From Burkholderia lata (lineage in GTDB: Bacteria > Pseudomonadota > Gammaproteobacteria > Burkholderiales > Burkholderiaceae): 64,000 bases of DNA. The DNA is taken from contig NZ_CABVQK010000010.1 of the NCBI RefSeq assembly GCF_902499335.1, forward strand, positions 264,308 through 328,307. Direction: 5' to 3'. The position numbers and the translations under genes were made by a program. The notes beneath the pieces are model-generated. The model did no database searches and was not told where the DNA came from. It worked only from the letters and a program-made list of their open reading frames with translations. Shown piece after piece: positions 1 through 8,316 of the stretch. Position 1 is the first letter of the stretch. Each line of letters begins with the position of its first letter.

Positions 1-720
1 ATCGTCGTGTTCGGCGATGCCGATTGCCGGCCGGCCGACGACTGGCTCGAGCACCTGCTCGCACCGTTCGCGCGCGAAACCGGCGATGCGCCCGTCGCGG
101 TGGCGGGGCGCACCAGCTATGCGCCGAACGTGCTCGGCATCGCGCTGACGTCGATCGATTTCATGTATTTCCCGAGCCCGCTGCGCGACGGCGCGACGCG
201 CAATTTCTACGCGAACAACGTCGCGTTCCGGCGTGACGTGTTCGCGCAATTCCGCTACGAGCCGCTCGACGGCGTCTATCGCGCGCATTGCCAGGTGATG
301 GGGTTGCGGATGCAGGCAGCCGGCGTGGCCGTCGAGTTTGCGCCTGCCGCTCACACCGAGCATCGGCTGCCGGACACGCATCGCGAATCGCTGAAGCTGC
401 GCTGGATGCGCGGCGAGGACAGCGTCGGGCTGACGCCGTATCTCGTGAACGCGTACCTGCCACGCGGATGGCAGTGGCTCGGCCGCAGCGGCCCGCTCGG
501 CCCGTTCTGCGTGATGGCCATGCGGCTCGGCTACAGCCTGCGCGCGCTCAATCGCCAGCAACTGCCGCAGTTGGGCGCTGCCCGCTATCTCGCGGCCGTC
601 GGCGTCACGATCGCTGCGTCCGCCGTCGATACGCTCGGCGCGCTCGCGCGCGGTTTCGGTCTCGCCGGGCGCGCGTCGGCCCGGCGCGATCTTGAAGCGC
701 TGTCCTACCACCGTCATTGA
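1..720 (+). CDS. Glycosyltransferase family 2, C-terminal part (5' truncated by window edge)
   Basis: The reading frame is open from the first base, so the start lies outside the window. The visible 239 residues begin IVVFGDADCRP, which fits the DxD metal and nucleotide-sugar motif (D6, D8) of GT-A family 2 enzymes. A FYANNVAFRR stretch follows, a typical acceptor-side segment, and a later hydrophobic part could sit at the membrane. It is the first visible gene of a run of six same-strand genes (four of them overlapping by 4 bases) that also encodes a GT-B enzyme, a PAP2 protein and a desaturase, so a lipid-linked acceptor is likely by inference. The donor sugar cannot be read from the sequence. 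Confidence 0.75.
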   Translation: MVVFGDADCRPADDWLEHLLAPFARETGDAPVAVAGRTSYAPNVLGIALTSIDFMYFPSPLRDGATRNFYANNVAFRRDVFAQFRYEPLDGVYRAHCQVMGLRMQAAGVAVEFAPAAHTEHRLPDTHRESLKLRWMRGEDSVGLTPYLVNAYLPRGWQWLGRSGPLGPFCVMAMRLGYSLRALNRQQLPQLGAARYLAAVGVTIAASAVDTLGALARGFGLAGRASARRDLEALSYHRH

Positions 721-792
721 ACCGGCGCCGCGCATCGTGCGCGGCCATGACACGCCGATACCCCGACACTCCGCATCCATCCGACAACGACC

Positions 793-1809
793 ATGCCCTC
801 TCTCGTCACCCGTATTGCCTGCCTCGCCCTGTTTGCCGCCAGCGCCGGCGCCCATGCCGCGCCGGTCGATCATGCGGGGCGCGGGATCTACCACTTCGCG
901 TCGCAAAGCGGCTGCCCGTTCGCGAGCGCGACCGCCACGGACTGCAACCGCGTCGCGCTCGATGCGCCGGACGTTCACGCGAGCATCGATACCGATGCGC
1001 ACACGATCGTCTTCTCGAGCGATGCGACGCGCCGCACGAAGGATGTGCTCGGCGACGTGCTGCTGCAGGGTACGGGCGTCGACGGCGAGGGCCGGCGCGT
1101 GCCGTTGAGCGTGCACGTGCTGCTGCGTCGCAACGACGCGAAATGGGATCGCGACGTGTACGTCCATGCGCCCGTGCACGGCACGTTCACCGACGTCCGG
1201 ATCGATCCGTATCGCGTGCGCGTGAAGGAGGGGGCGGGCGAGCGCGACGTGCTCACGCCGGAGGAAACGCTGGCGCTGTTCGCGCATCCGTCGCTGGCAT
1301 CGCGGCTCGCGCGGCATTTCGTGAAGGTGAGTGCAACCGATCCGAAGCAGCCGTCCGTGGACGACATCACGATCGCGCTCGGCGTCGGCGGCCTGACGAA
1401 GTCGGTCGCGCGCGCGAGCTTTGCGTCGAACGCGCCGCACGATGCCGACGTCGATCGCGCACTCGCGTCCGGCACGTGGACGATTCGTTTCGATGCGCTG
1501 AGCAATCACATTCCGGTGTGGGTCGCGCAGCGCGAGCTGTTCCTGTTCGGCCTCGACAGCAGTGCGCTCGTGAAGGACATGCGTGCGCGCGGCTTCAAGA
1601 AGAACGACCGGATCGAATTCGGCGCGCGCGACGGCAACGGCTATCTGCGCGTGAACGGCCGCGAGGAGGCATTCGCGGGTGCGACCGCGTCCGCGCATGC
1701 GTTCATGCAGGAAAGCTTCATCGGCCTGATCCTCGGATGGCGTCGCGATCCAGCCGCTGCCGCGGCGTCCGCGACGAAATCCGCGTCGGTACGGGGTGTG
1801 CCTGCATGA
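793..1809 (+). CDS. Exported protein of unknown function
   Basis: I do not recognise this 338-residue protein. The N-terminus has a short basic region, a hydrophobic core and an AHA-AP type cleavage site near residue 23, so it is probably secreted to the periplasm. The mature part has no catalytic motif that I can name. It contains only two cysteines (in SGCPF and TDCNR), which might form a disulfide. Its stop overlaps the start of the diiron gene by 4 bases (ATGA), tying it to the lipid/glycan operon. It may be a periplasmic binding or lipid-handling partner, but that is a guess. Confidence 0.7.
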   Translation: MPSLVTRIACLALFAASAGAHAAPVDHAGRGIYHFASQSGCPFASATATDCNRVALDAPDVHASIDTDAHTIVFSSDATRRTKDVLGDVLLQGTGVDGEGRRVPLSVHVLLRRNDAKWDRDVYVHAPVHGTFTDVRIDPYRVRVKEGAGERDVLTPEETLALFAHPSLASRLARHFVKVSATDPKQPSVDDITIALGVGGLTKSVARASFASNAPHDADVDRALASGTWTIRFDALSNHIPVWVAQRELFLFGLDSSALVKDMRARGFKKNDRIEFGARDGNGYLRVNGREEAFAGATASAHAFMQESFIGLILGWRRDPAAAAASATKSASVRGVPA

Positions 1810-2555
1810 CTACGGCAGGCGAACTGCCGGCGGCGCCGCAGGCGGCGCACGACGCGCGCTTCGACTGTCTCGACGCGCCCGCACCGCGCGGCGTGGCGCG
1901 GCTACGCGCGTACCTCGTCGATCGCATTAAGCGTGTGGCGATCCGGCAGCTTCATCGCAGCACACATGGCGAGCGCTGGGTGTTGCGCATGTACCTGATC
2001 GGCGAGGAAGCGACCGAGTGCGCGTTGCACGAGGACTGGACCGGACAGCCGCCGGACTGGCTTGCGCCGCGGATCGAACAGCATCTCGCGGACGAGCGTC
2101 GCCACGCGGCTGCGTTTGCCGAGGCGCTGCGCGTACGGGGTGTCGCGCCATCGACCGCACCGAACGAACCCGACTGGCTGAGCCGTCGCAAGATCATGCG
2201 ATGGCGCCGGCTCGCGCAGCGCCATGCGCCGCATTTCTCGCAAGGCGTGCTCGTGCCGGCCTATGCGACGGGTCTGTGCGCGGAGCAGATGGCGATGCGC
2301 GTGCTTGCGCGCCACTGCGCGACGATCGGTGCCGCGCATCCGCTGTATCCGTTGCTCTCGCGCGTGCTCGCCGACGAGACGCGGCATGTCCGGCTCTGCT
2401 CGGACACGCTGCGCCGTCTCGTTGCGCCGTCCGAGACCACGCATCTCGCCGCGTTGCTGAACGAGATCCGTGCGATCGAAGCCGGTTTCGGCGTGACGGG
2501 CGCGCTGGCGATGGTTGCGGCCGGCTGGTTCCAGTCGCTTCGTCCGCGCGCATGA
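1806..2555 (+). CDS. Ferritin-like diiron protein (putative oxygenase)
   Basis: This 249-residue protein carries the duplicated ligand pattern of ferritin-like diiron enzymes. The first half has GEEATE (E67/E68) and DERRH (E97, H100). The second half has CAEQ (E160) and DETRH (E191, H194). The two E...ExxH sets are spaced as expected for a four-helix diiron core. There is no signal peptide, so it should be cytoplasmic. The ATG at 1806 overlaps the upstream stop and its own stop overlaps the next start, so translation is probably coupled. Hydroxylation or desaturation of a lipid or sugar-lipid intermediate fits the neighbours but is inference; the substrate is unknown. Confidence 0.7.
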   Translation: MTTAGELPAAPQAAHDARFDCLDAPAPRGVARLRAYLVDRIKRVAIRQLHRSTHGERWVLRMYLIGEEATECALHEDWTGQPPDWLAPRIEQHLADERRHAAAFAEALRVRGVAPSTAPNEPDWLSRRKIMRWRRLAQRHAPHFSQGVLVPAYATGLCAEQMAMRVLARHCATIGAAHPLYPLLSRVLADETRHVRLCSDTLRRLVAPSETTHLAALLNEIRAIEAGFGVTGALAMVAAGWFQSLRPRA

Positions 2556-3709
2556 TGCCGCGGATCGTCTATCTGGCGACGGCTGACGCGCGCGGCCACC
2601 TGATGCGCGCGCAACTGCTCGTGCACGCGCTGCGTGTGGCCGGCGCGCAGGTCGACGTGTGGACGACGTCCGACGCGGGGCAGGCATTCCTGGCTGCGTT
2701 CGATATCGACGCGGCCGTGCTGTCCCGTCACTACGCGGTGCAGTTCGACGAACGGCAGAACATGCTGCGCGACGCGACCGATCGCATTGTCGCGCACTAC
2801 GTGTTCAGGCCGACGCGCATGCTGCGCGACATCGCGCGGCTGCGTGCGATCGTTCGCGATGCCGATCTCGTGATCAATGACTCGTTTCATCCGGCGCTGC
2901 TGTTCATGGGCGCGATGCCGGGCTGGCGGCACCGCGTCGTCCACGTGTATGGCGGTAGCCTGCGCCGTGCGTTGACCGCGAATTTCGATGCGCGGCTGCC
3001 ACGCATGCTGGCGCGTGCTTTCGCGCGGATCGTGGACTGGCAGATCGATTCGGCGCGATGCTGCATCGAACACGATTTTGCGTACGACGCTGCCGACGAA
3101 GTCCGGCGATCGCGCACGCATTGCCGGCTGCCGACGCCGGTGCCGATCGTCGCTGAATTGCCGGCTTCGGAGCCGGCTGCCGCAGCTGTTTATTTGAACC
3201 CGCACTTCCGCGATATCGCGCTCGCCGATGCGTTGTCGGCCGGCATGCGCGACGCGGGGCTCGCCACGCACCGTGTGGGCGAGGGCTACGCCGGGCACGA
3301 CGGCTGGACCGGCGTCGACGCCGACTGGGCGACGCGCGCCGCCCATGCACCGCTGATCGTATCGGCACCCGGCATGGCCGCGCTGTCGATCGCACGCGTG
3401 TACCGCCGCCCGATCCTGCTCGTGCAGTCCGATCAGCCCGAGCAGGCGAGCAACGCCGCGCGCGCCGCGCGGCTGCAACTCGTGCACCGCGTCGTCACGT
3501 GGCGCGGCGATGCGGCCGCGTTCCGGCGGGAAGTCGGGCAGGCCGCAGCCGAACTGATGTGCAATCCCGGCACGCATGCAGGCACGATCGCCGGCCGCGA
3601 GCATGCACGTTCACGCGTGGATGCATGGACGTCGCGCCTCCTCGCGCTGAGTCCGCGTGCGCAGGTGGCCGATACGAAGACGCGATGCGAGGCGCCGGCA
3701 TCGCGATGA
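2552..3709 (+). CDS. GT-B fold glycosyltransferase (GT28/UGT-like)
   Basis: The 385-residue protein opens with RIVYLATADARGHLMRA, the short beta strand and GH-containing loop of MurG/UGT-like GT-B enzymes. The C-terminal half holds a donor-site-like segment (LIVSAPGMAALSIARVYRRP, then LVQSDQPEQASNAARA) resembling the region where this family binds the nucleotide sugar and discards low-affinity protomers. The ATG at 2552 overlaps the preceding stop by 4 bases; the much longer upstream open frame has no support. With the GT2 gene it gives the operon two sugar transfer steps. The acceptor is unknown, and a lipid is favoured by context. Confidence 0.7.
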   Translation: MMPRIVYLATADARGHLMRAQLLVHALRVAGAQVDVWTTSDAGQAFLAAFDIDAAVLSRHYAVQFDERQNMLRDATDRIVAHYVFRPTRMLRDIARLRAIVRDADLVINDSFHPALLFMGAMPGWRHRVVHVYGGSLRRALTANFDARLPRMLARAFARIVDWQIDSARCCIEHDFAYDAADEVRRSRTHCRLPTPVPIVAELPASEPAAAAVYLNPHFRDIALADALSAGMRDAGLATHRVGEGYAGHDGWTGVDADWATRAAHAPLIVSAPGMAALSIARVYRRPILLVQSDQPEQASNAARAARLQLVHRVVTWRGDAAAFRREVGQAAAELMCNPGTHAGTIAGREHARSRVDAWTSRLLALSPRAQVADTKTRCEAPASR

Positions 3710-4323
3710 ATTCGCTGTCGTTTCGAGATGATCGGCGGCCCGATATCCGGCAGATGCTGGCCGCGACGTTCGGCATGGCAGCCGGCCTCGCGATCTTTTT
3801 TCTGCTGGAGCGCAGTGTCACGCCGCGCTACGTGTTTGCCACGGCGATCGACGCGCGGATTCCGTTCATCGCGTGGTCGTGGTTCGTCTATGTCGGCTTC
3901 TTTCCGTTCGTGATTGCGCTTGCCGCGTATGCGCGGCCGCCCGCGTTCGCCGCGTTCAAGGAGGCCGTGCTGATTGCGTTCGTGTTCGGTGTCGTGTGCT
4001 TCCTGCTGTTTCCGGAAGCCGTGCCGCGGCCCGACGTCGCGGAGATCGGCAACGCGTTCGTGCGCCACCGTCTCGCGCGCATGTGGCAGCTCGATCTCGC
4101 GGCCAACGGTTTTCCGAGCCTGCATGTCGCGGTGACCTGCCTTGCCTGTCGGATGCTGGCGGACCGGCGGCGAATCGTGACGGTGGCGGTCGGCGTGCTG
4201 ATCTGCGCGTCGACGCTGACGCTCAAGCAGCATACGGTGGCCGATGTGCTGGGGGGCGTGGCGCTCGCGATGGTCAGTGCGCTGTGGGTCGAGCGGCGTT
4301 CACTGCGCAGGGGGCTCGCGTGA
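3706..4323 (+). CDS. PAP2-family membrane phosphotransferase (IPC synthase-like)
   Basis: This is a 205-residue protein with about five hydrophobic segments. It carries NGFPSLHVA (H140) and KQHTVADVLGG (H176, D180), the two conserved motifs of the PAP2_3/inositol-phosphorylceramide synthase branch of the PAP2 superfamily. Known members transfer a phospho-headgroup between lipids or dephosphorylate lipid phosphates, using the two histidines and the aspartate on the outer membrane face. The ATG at 3706 gives a 4-base overlap with the upstream stop; an in-frame ATG at 3685 is a less likely start. In this operon it may add or remove a polar headgroup on the lipid acted on by the glycosyltransferases. 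Confidence 0.75.
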   Translation: MNSLSFRDDRRPDIRQMLAATFGMAAGLAIFFLLERSVTPRYVFATAIDARIPFIAWSWFVYVGFFPFVIALAAYARPPAFAAFKEAVLIAFVFGVVCFLLFPEAVPRPDVAEIGNAFVRHRLARMWQLDLAANGFPSLHVAVTCLACRMLADRRRIVTVAVGVLICASTLTLKQHTVADVLGGVALAMVSALWVERRSLRRGLA

Positions 4324-5267
4324 CGGATACCCATGTTCACCCTGCCGGGTCGAATGCGGAGCTTGCGCAGTTCGTGCCCGATCCCGCGTTGTTTCGCGTG
4401 AGCGCGTCGCGTGTCGGCGCGGCGCTGGCGGGCGACTGGCTGATGATCGCCGCTGCGTTCGTGGCTGCGATCGCGTTTGCGCATCCGCTCGCGTACGCGT
4501 TGGCCGCGATCGTGATCGCACGCAGCCAGCTTGCGCTCGCGGTCATGATGCACGAAGGCGCGCACGGGTTGCTGGCGCGGAACCGGCGTGTCAACGACGC
4601 GCTGGGCCAACTGTTCGCGGCCGGCCCGTTGTGGCTGTCGCTGCGCACGTATCGTGCAGGCCATCTGAAGCACCATCGCGCACCGATGCAGTCGGACGAT
4701 CCGGTCGCGCTGCTGTTCGGCGTGCACGACTATCCGGTAACACGCGGGCGGCTGATCGGCCGCCTGCTCGCGTACGCGTGCGGGATCGGCTACGTGACGA
4801 GTGTCGTGAAGCTCGCCCGTGGCGAGTTTGCTCATGCGTTGCCGAAGGTCGGGAAGTCGCGCGCGTATGCCGCGTGGGAAATCGCGTCGATGCTGGCCGG
4901 TAACGGTGTGCTGTTCGGCGCGCTGGCATGGGCCGGACATCCGCTGCTGTACGTCACGTTGTGGATCGTGCCGTCCGTCACGCTGCTGCCGCTCGCCGGA
5001 CAGGTGCGCGCGATCTTCGAGCATGCAGGGCTGCCGGCGTGTGCCGACCAGAGCCGCAACGCGCGCACGATCGTCCGGCGTTCGTGGCAGACGTTCCTGT
5101 TCGGCCCGCACGCGATTCATTTCCATATCGAACATCACCTGTTCGCGCGGATGCCGTCCCATAACCTGCCGGTCGTGCATCGGCAGCTCGCGCAGCGGCA
5201 GTTGCTGCCTGACGGCAATCTGTACGCGGGATACGGTGGCGTGCTGCGCGACGTCAGTGTGCGCTGA
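4320..5267 (+). CDS. Membrane fatty-acid desaturase family protein
   Basis: The 315-residue protein has the three histidine boxes of membrane diiron desaturases and hydroxylases: HEGAH (78-82), HLKHH (115-119) and HFHIEHH (267-273), separated by hydrophobic segments. A GTG start at 4320 overlaps the previous stop (GTGA), which fits the coupling seen along the whole operon. The family introduces double bonds or hydroxyls into acyl chains using two irons, oxygen and an electron donor. It is the last gene of the operon; a GC-rich hairpin without a T-run lies about 6 bases downstream. The regiochemistry and substrate cannot be deduced. Confidence 0.85.
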   Translation: MTDTHVHPAGSNAELAQFVPDPALFRVSASRVGAALAGDWLMIAAAFVAAIAFAHPLAYALAAIVIARSQLALAVMMHEGAHGLLARNRRVNDALGQLFAAGPLWLSLRTYRAGHLKHHRAPMQSDDPVALLFGVHDYPVTRGRLIGRLLAYACGIGYVTSVVKLARGEFAHALPKVGKSRAYAAWEIASMLAGNGVLFGALAWAGHPLLYVTLWIVPSVTLLPLAGQVRAIFEHAGLPACADQSRNARTIVRRSWQTFLFGPHAIHFHIEHHLFARMPSHNLPVVHRQLAQRQLLPDGNLYAGYGGVLRDVSVR

Positions 5268-5378
5268 CGCACGGGCGGGGCGTTGCGTGCCCCGTCCGGT
5301 AGCGGAGTCGGGAGGGTTCGGCTGAATGTGTGGCAGGCATCACCGGGATGCCGCGCATCGACACGGATGCGGCAGACG

Positions 5379-5404
5379 CAAAAAAGCCTCCGCTTGGGAG
5401 GCTT
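5379..5404 (-). terminator. Intrinsic terminator of the tRNA-Lys gene
   Basis: An 8-bp perfect stem (AAGCCTCC with GGAGGCTT) and a 5-base loop are followed on the minus strand by a run of six Ts. It lies about 23 bases beyond the tRNA 3' end, the usual place for a tRNA terminator. Confidence 0.85.
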
Positions 5405-5427
5405 TAATTTGCACTATCAAAGATAGT

Positions 5428-5504
5428 TGGTAGGGTGGGAGGGACTCGAACCCTCGACTCTCTGATTAAAAGTCAGATACTCTAACCAACTGAGTTACCA
5501 CCCC
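5428..5504 (-). tRNA. tRNA-Lys (anticodon UUU)
   Basis: The reverse complement folds as a cloverleaf. The acceptor stem is GGGGTGG with CCACCCT (one G-T pair), the anticodon stem TCTGA/TCAGA closes a CTTTTAA loop, and the T arm is GAGGG-TTCGAGT-CCCTC. The 3' CCA is encoded. The loop gives anticodon UUU, so it reads lysine codons. The gene stands alone, with its own promoter and terminator, between the convergent desaturase operon and the end of the tol-pal operon. Confidence 0.95.
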
Positions 5505-5567
5505 ACGTTCTTGAAACCTGTTGGTTCGTTGCTTCAACAACTTGGAGAACGACCCAAAGAGCAAAAG

Positions 5568-5596
5568 ATTATAGCGACGGATTGTCAGGCTGTCAA
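5568..5596 (-). promoter_or_regulatory. Consensus sigma-70 promoter of tRNA-Lys
   Basis: On the minus strand TTGACA is followed after exactly 17 bases by TATAAT. Both hexamers match the consensus perfectly. Transcription would begin near 5561, about 57 bases before the mature tRNA 5' end, so a leader must be removed by RNase P. Confidence 0.9.
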
Positions 5597-5612
5597 CAAC
5601 CCGCCGCGATAA

Positions 5613-6362
5613 TTATTTGATCGTCTCGAGCTTGCCCTGCGCGGTCTGCGCAGCGTTCGACCCGCCGTACTGCGACACGACCTGTTCGAACGTCTTCTTC
5701 GCGGCCGCCTTCTGGCCTTGTTCGAGCTGGTTCGTGCCGATTGCCACGAGGGCGTCGGCTGCGCGCGGGTGCTGCGGGAACTTGCTGACGATCCCTTGCC
5801 ACGTTGCAGTCGAACCGCGGTAGTCGCGAAGCGCGTATTGCGCATTGCCGTACCAGTACTGCGCGGTCGGCTGGTAGGGGCTCTGCGGATACTTCGCGAT
5901 GAACGCGCGGAACGAAGCTGCCGCCGCCTTGAAGTTGCCGTTGCGGAACTGCTGCTGCGCCGCACTGAGCGCATCCGTTTCACCCGGCTGCACGGTGCCT
6001 TCGACACCATCGATCGTCGCCTGCTGCGGCTCGAACTTCTTGAGCCGCGTGTCGAGATCCTGGTAGTACTCCTTCTGCTGCCGCTCGAGCGTCGTCAGCC
6101 GGTTCGTCAGATCCTCGTTCTCGCCGCGCAGCGTCGCGACCTGCTGATTCAGCTGGTCGAGACGGCCGGATTGATCGAGGATCGTACGCTGGGCGGCGGA
6201 CAACTGGCTCGCCAGGTTGTCGGTCTTGCTGCGCAGATCGAGCACGGCGCGGCGCGCTTCGTTGTCGTCGAACACGCCGGCGTGCGCCGGCGCGGCCGAC
6301 CACGCCGCGCCGGCGACGCAGAATGCTGCGGCAACGCGCAGCAGGGATACACGGTGCGTCAT
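5613..6362 (-). CDS. cpoB: Cell division coordinator CpoB (YbgF), Tol-Pal accessory
   Basis: The 249-residue protein has a signal peptide ending in AHAG. A coiled-coil segment (about residues 45-115) of the type that trimerises YbgF follows, then a C-terminal TPR-like region that includes FRNGNFKAAAASFRAFI and PYQPTAQYWYGNAQYAL. CpoB is periplasmic, binds TolA, and links outer-membrane constriction by Tol-Pal to septal peptidoglycan synthesis by PBP1B. It is the last gene of the tol operon, 19 bases after pal, which is its standard position. Confidence 0.93.
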   Translation of the reverse strand: MTHRVSLLRVAAAFCVAGAAWSAAPAHAGVFDDNEARRAVLDLRSKTDNLASQLSAAQRTILDQSGRLDQLNQQVATLRGENEDLTNRLTTLERQQKEYYQDLDTRLKKFEPQQATIDGVEGTVQPGETDALSAAQQQFRNGNFKAAAASFRAFIAKYPQSPYQPTAQYWYGNAQYALRDYRGSTATWQGIVSKFPQHPRAADALVAIGTNQLEQGQKAAAKKTFEQVVSQYGGSNAAQTAQGKLETIK

Positions 6363-6381
6363 ACGGCGATTCTTCCGTTAC

Positions 6382-6894
6382 TTACTGTTGGTAGACGAGG
6401 TCGGCGCGACGGTTCTGCGCCCACGATGCTTCGTCGTGACCCGCTGCCTGCGGCTTTTCCTTGCCGAGGCTCACGGCTTCCATTTGCGAATCGTTCACGC
6501 CGAGCAGTGCCATCGCACGACGGACGGCTTCCGCACGCTTCTGGCCCAGCGCGAGGTTGTACTCGCTCGTGCCGCGTTCGTCGGTGTTGCCCTGGATCAG
6601 CACGTGGCGCTGCGGGTGGCTCTTCAGGTACTGAGCGTGCTGCTGCATCAGCGGCTGGTACTCGTCCTTCACCGAATAGCTGTCGAAGTCGAAGTAGATG
6701 CTGCGCTTCGCGAGCGGGCTGTTCGGGTCGTTCAGCGGATCGACGTTCACCTGAGCGACGTTGTCGGCGCTCGGTTGCGTGCTGACTGCACCCGCGTTGT
6801 TTGCCTTGTCGTCGAGCTTCACGCCCGACTTGCACGCTGCGAGCGCGCTGATCATCATCACGGCCAGGGCCAGACGAGCTTTATTCGACATCAT
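6382..6894 (-). CDS. pal: Peptidoglycan-associated lipoprotein Pal
   Basis: This is a 170-residue lipoprotein with the lipobox LAAC; the cysteine becomes the acylated N-terminus. The C-terminal two thirds is an OmpA-like peptidoglycan-binding domain (IYFDFDSYSVKDEY, then GNTDERGTSEYNLALGQKRA). Pal anchors the outer membrane to the wall and interacts with TolB and TolA. Two adjacent ATGs (6894 and 6891) follow an AAGGAG ribosome site by 7 and 10 bases; the first is used here. The gene lies between tolB (17-base gap) and cpoB. Confidence 0.95.
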   Translation of the reverse strand: MMSNKARLALAVMMISALAACKSGVKLDDKANNAGAVSTQPSADNVAQVNVDPLNDPNSPLAKRSIYFDFDSYSVKDEYQPLMQQHAQYLKSHPQRHVLIQGNTDERGTSEYNLALGQKRAEAVRRAMALLGVNDSQMEAVSLGKEKPQAAGHDEASWAQNRRADLVYQQ

Positions 6895-6911
6895 GGTTAC
6901 TCTCCTTGTGG

Positions 6912-8207
6912 TCATTGCATGAAGGGCCCCCACGACGGCTCACGAACGGAGCCGCCCTGGACGGACAGGATTTGCGGCGGCGCGCTGCCGTCGGAGGGCA
7001 CTGCTGCCAGAACATTGCGACCACCCGACTGGGTAGCGTACAGAAGGTACTGGCCGTTTGCCGCGAAGCTCGGCGATTCGTCGCGATTCGTATTCGTGAT
7101 GGCGTTCGCCGCGCCCGATTGCAGATCCTGAACGTACAGCTTGAAGCCCCCGCCCGTGCGGGAGATGTAAGCGAGCAGCTTGCCGTCCGGGCTGATACGC
7201 GGACTCGTGTTGTAGCTGCCGGTGAAGGTCACGCGTTGCGCCGCGCCGGCGCTTTCGCCCTGCGCGGGCATCCGGTAGATCTGCGGCGCGCCGCCGCGAT
7301 CGCTCGTGAAGTAGATCCAGCGGCCGTCCGGCGAGTAGAACGGCTCGGTGTCGATCGAGCTGCTCTGCGTGAGACGGCGCAGGCCGCCGCCGGTCGAGTT
7401 GACCGTATAGATTTGCGTATTGCCCGACAGCGACAGCGCGACGGCGAGCGTGTTGCTGTCCGGCGACCATGCCGGTGCGCTGTTGTTGCCCTTCTGGTCG
7501 GAGACGATGTAGCGGCGGCCGGTGGGCAGGTCGTGGATGTAGACGATCGGCTTCTTGCGCTCGAACGACACGTACGCGACCTTCGTGCCGCTCGGCGACC
7601 AGGACGGCGAGATGATCGGCTCGGTGCTCGACAGCGCGATGCGCGCGTTCTGGCCGTCCGAATCAGAGATCTGCAGCTGGTAGCGGTTACCGGTCTTGAT
7701 CACGTACGACAGGCGCGTGGCGAACACGCCGCGCACGCCGAGCAGCTTCTGGTAGATGTAGTCGGCGATCTTGTGGCCGGCCGTGCGCAGCGTGGTGTCG
7801 GTGGCCGTCAGCGACAGGCCGCCGAGGCTTTGCTGCTTCACGGTGTCGTACAGGATGAAGTTGACCTTGTACTGGCCGTTCGCCTCGCGGTTCACGCTGC
7901 CGGCGACGAACGCATTGGCGCCCTTGGCCTTCCATGCGCCGAGATCGACCGATGCGGACTCCGGCACGGGCGTGCTGCCTGCGTCGATGTTGGTGAATTT
8001 GCCACTGCGGGCGAGGTCGGCGCGGACGATCGACGTGACCTGCTGCGGCAGGTTCGCCTCGTTCGCGAAATTCGCGGTGGCGATGGGGAACTGGGTCGAC
8101 CCGACACCGGTGATCAGCACGTTGACCTGGGCGTTAGCGGCGCTGCCCGCCGTAATCAGACACGAGGCCACGAGTGCCCTGAAACCTAGCTTTGTCATCA
8201 AACTCAT
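6912..8207 (-). CDS. tolB: Tol-Pal system beta-propeller protein TolB
   Basis: The 431-residue protein has a signal peptide ending SAANAQ, an N-terminal alpha/beta domain, and six TolB propeller repeats with motifs such as PSWSPSGTKVAYVSF, PAWSPDSNTLAVALS and PFYSPDGRWIYFTSD. TolB is periplasmic and shuttles between Pal and TolA. The length matches the family (about 430). The frame extends upstream to 8405, but the signal peptide places the start at 8207. It sits 109 bases after tolA, so an internal promoter is possible. Confidence 0.95.
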   Translation of the reverse strand: MSLMTKLGFRALVASCLITAGSAANAQVNVLITGVGSTQFPIATANFANEANLPQQVTSIVRADLARSGKFTNIDAGSTPVPESASVDLGAWKAKGANAFVAGSVNREANGQYKVNFILYDTVKQQSLGGLSLTATDTTLRTAGHKIADYIYQKLLGVRGVFATRLSYVIKTGNRYQLQISDSDGQNARIALSSTEPIISPSWSPSGTKVAYVSFERKKPIVYIHDLPTGRRYIVSDQKGNNSAPAWSPDSNTLAVALSLSGNTQIYTVNSTGGGLRRLTQSSSIDTEPFYSPDGRWIYFTSDRGGAPQIYRMPAQGESAGAAQRVTFTGSYNTSPRISPDGKLLAYISRTGGGFKLYVQDLQSGAANAITNTNRDESPSFAANGQYLLYATQSGGRNVLAAVPSDGSAPPQILSVQGGSVREPSWGPFMQ

Positions 8208-8316
8208 GCTTGTTGCTTCCCGTATGACTTGGATCGCTGCGCAACGGCAGAGACAGTAAAAATACCCGATTCGTTCCCGTCCGACAGCGACGCCCGGAGT
8301 GTAAGCGCATTTCCTT

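Noticed and set aside
5428..5504. tRNA-Lys as an integration site for a genomic island
   Set aside because: No integrase, no second copy of the tRNA 3' end and no obvious change in base composition were seen on either side.
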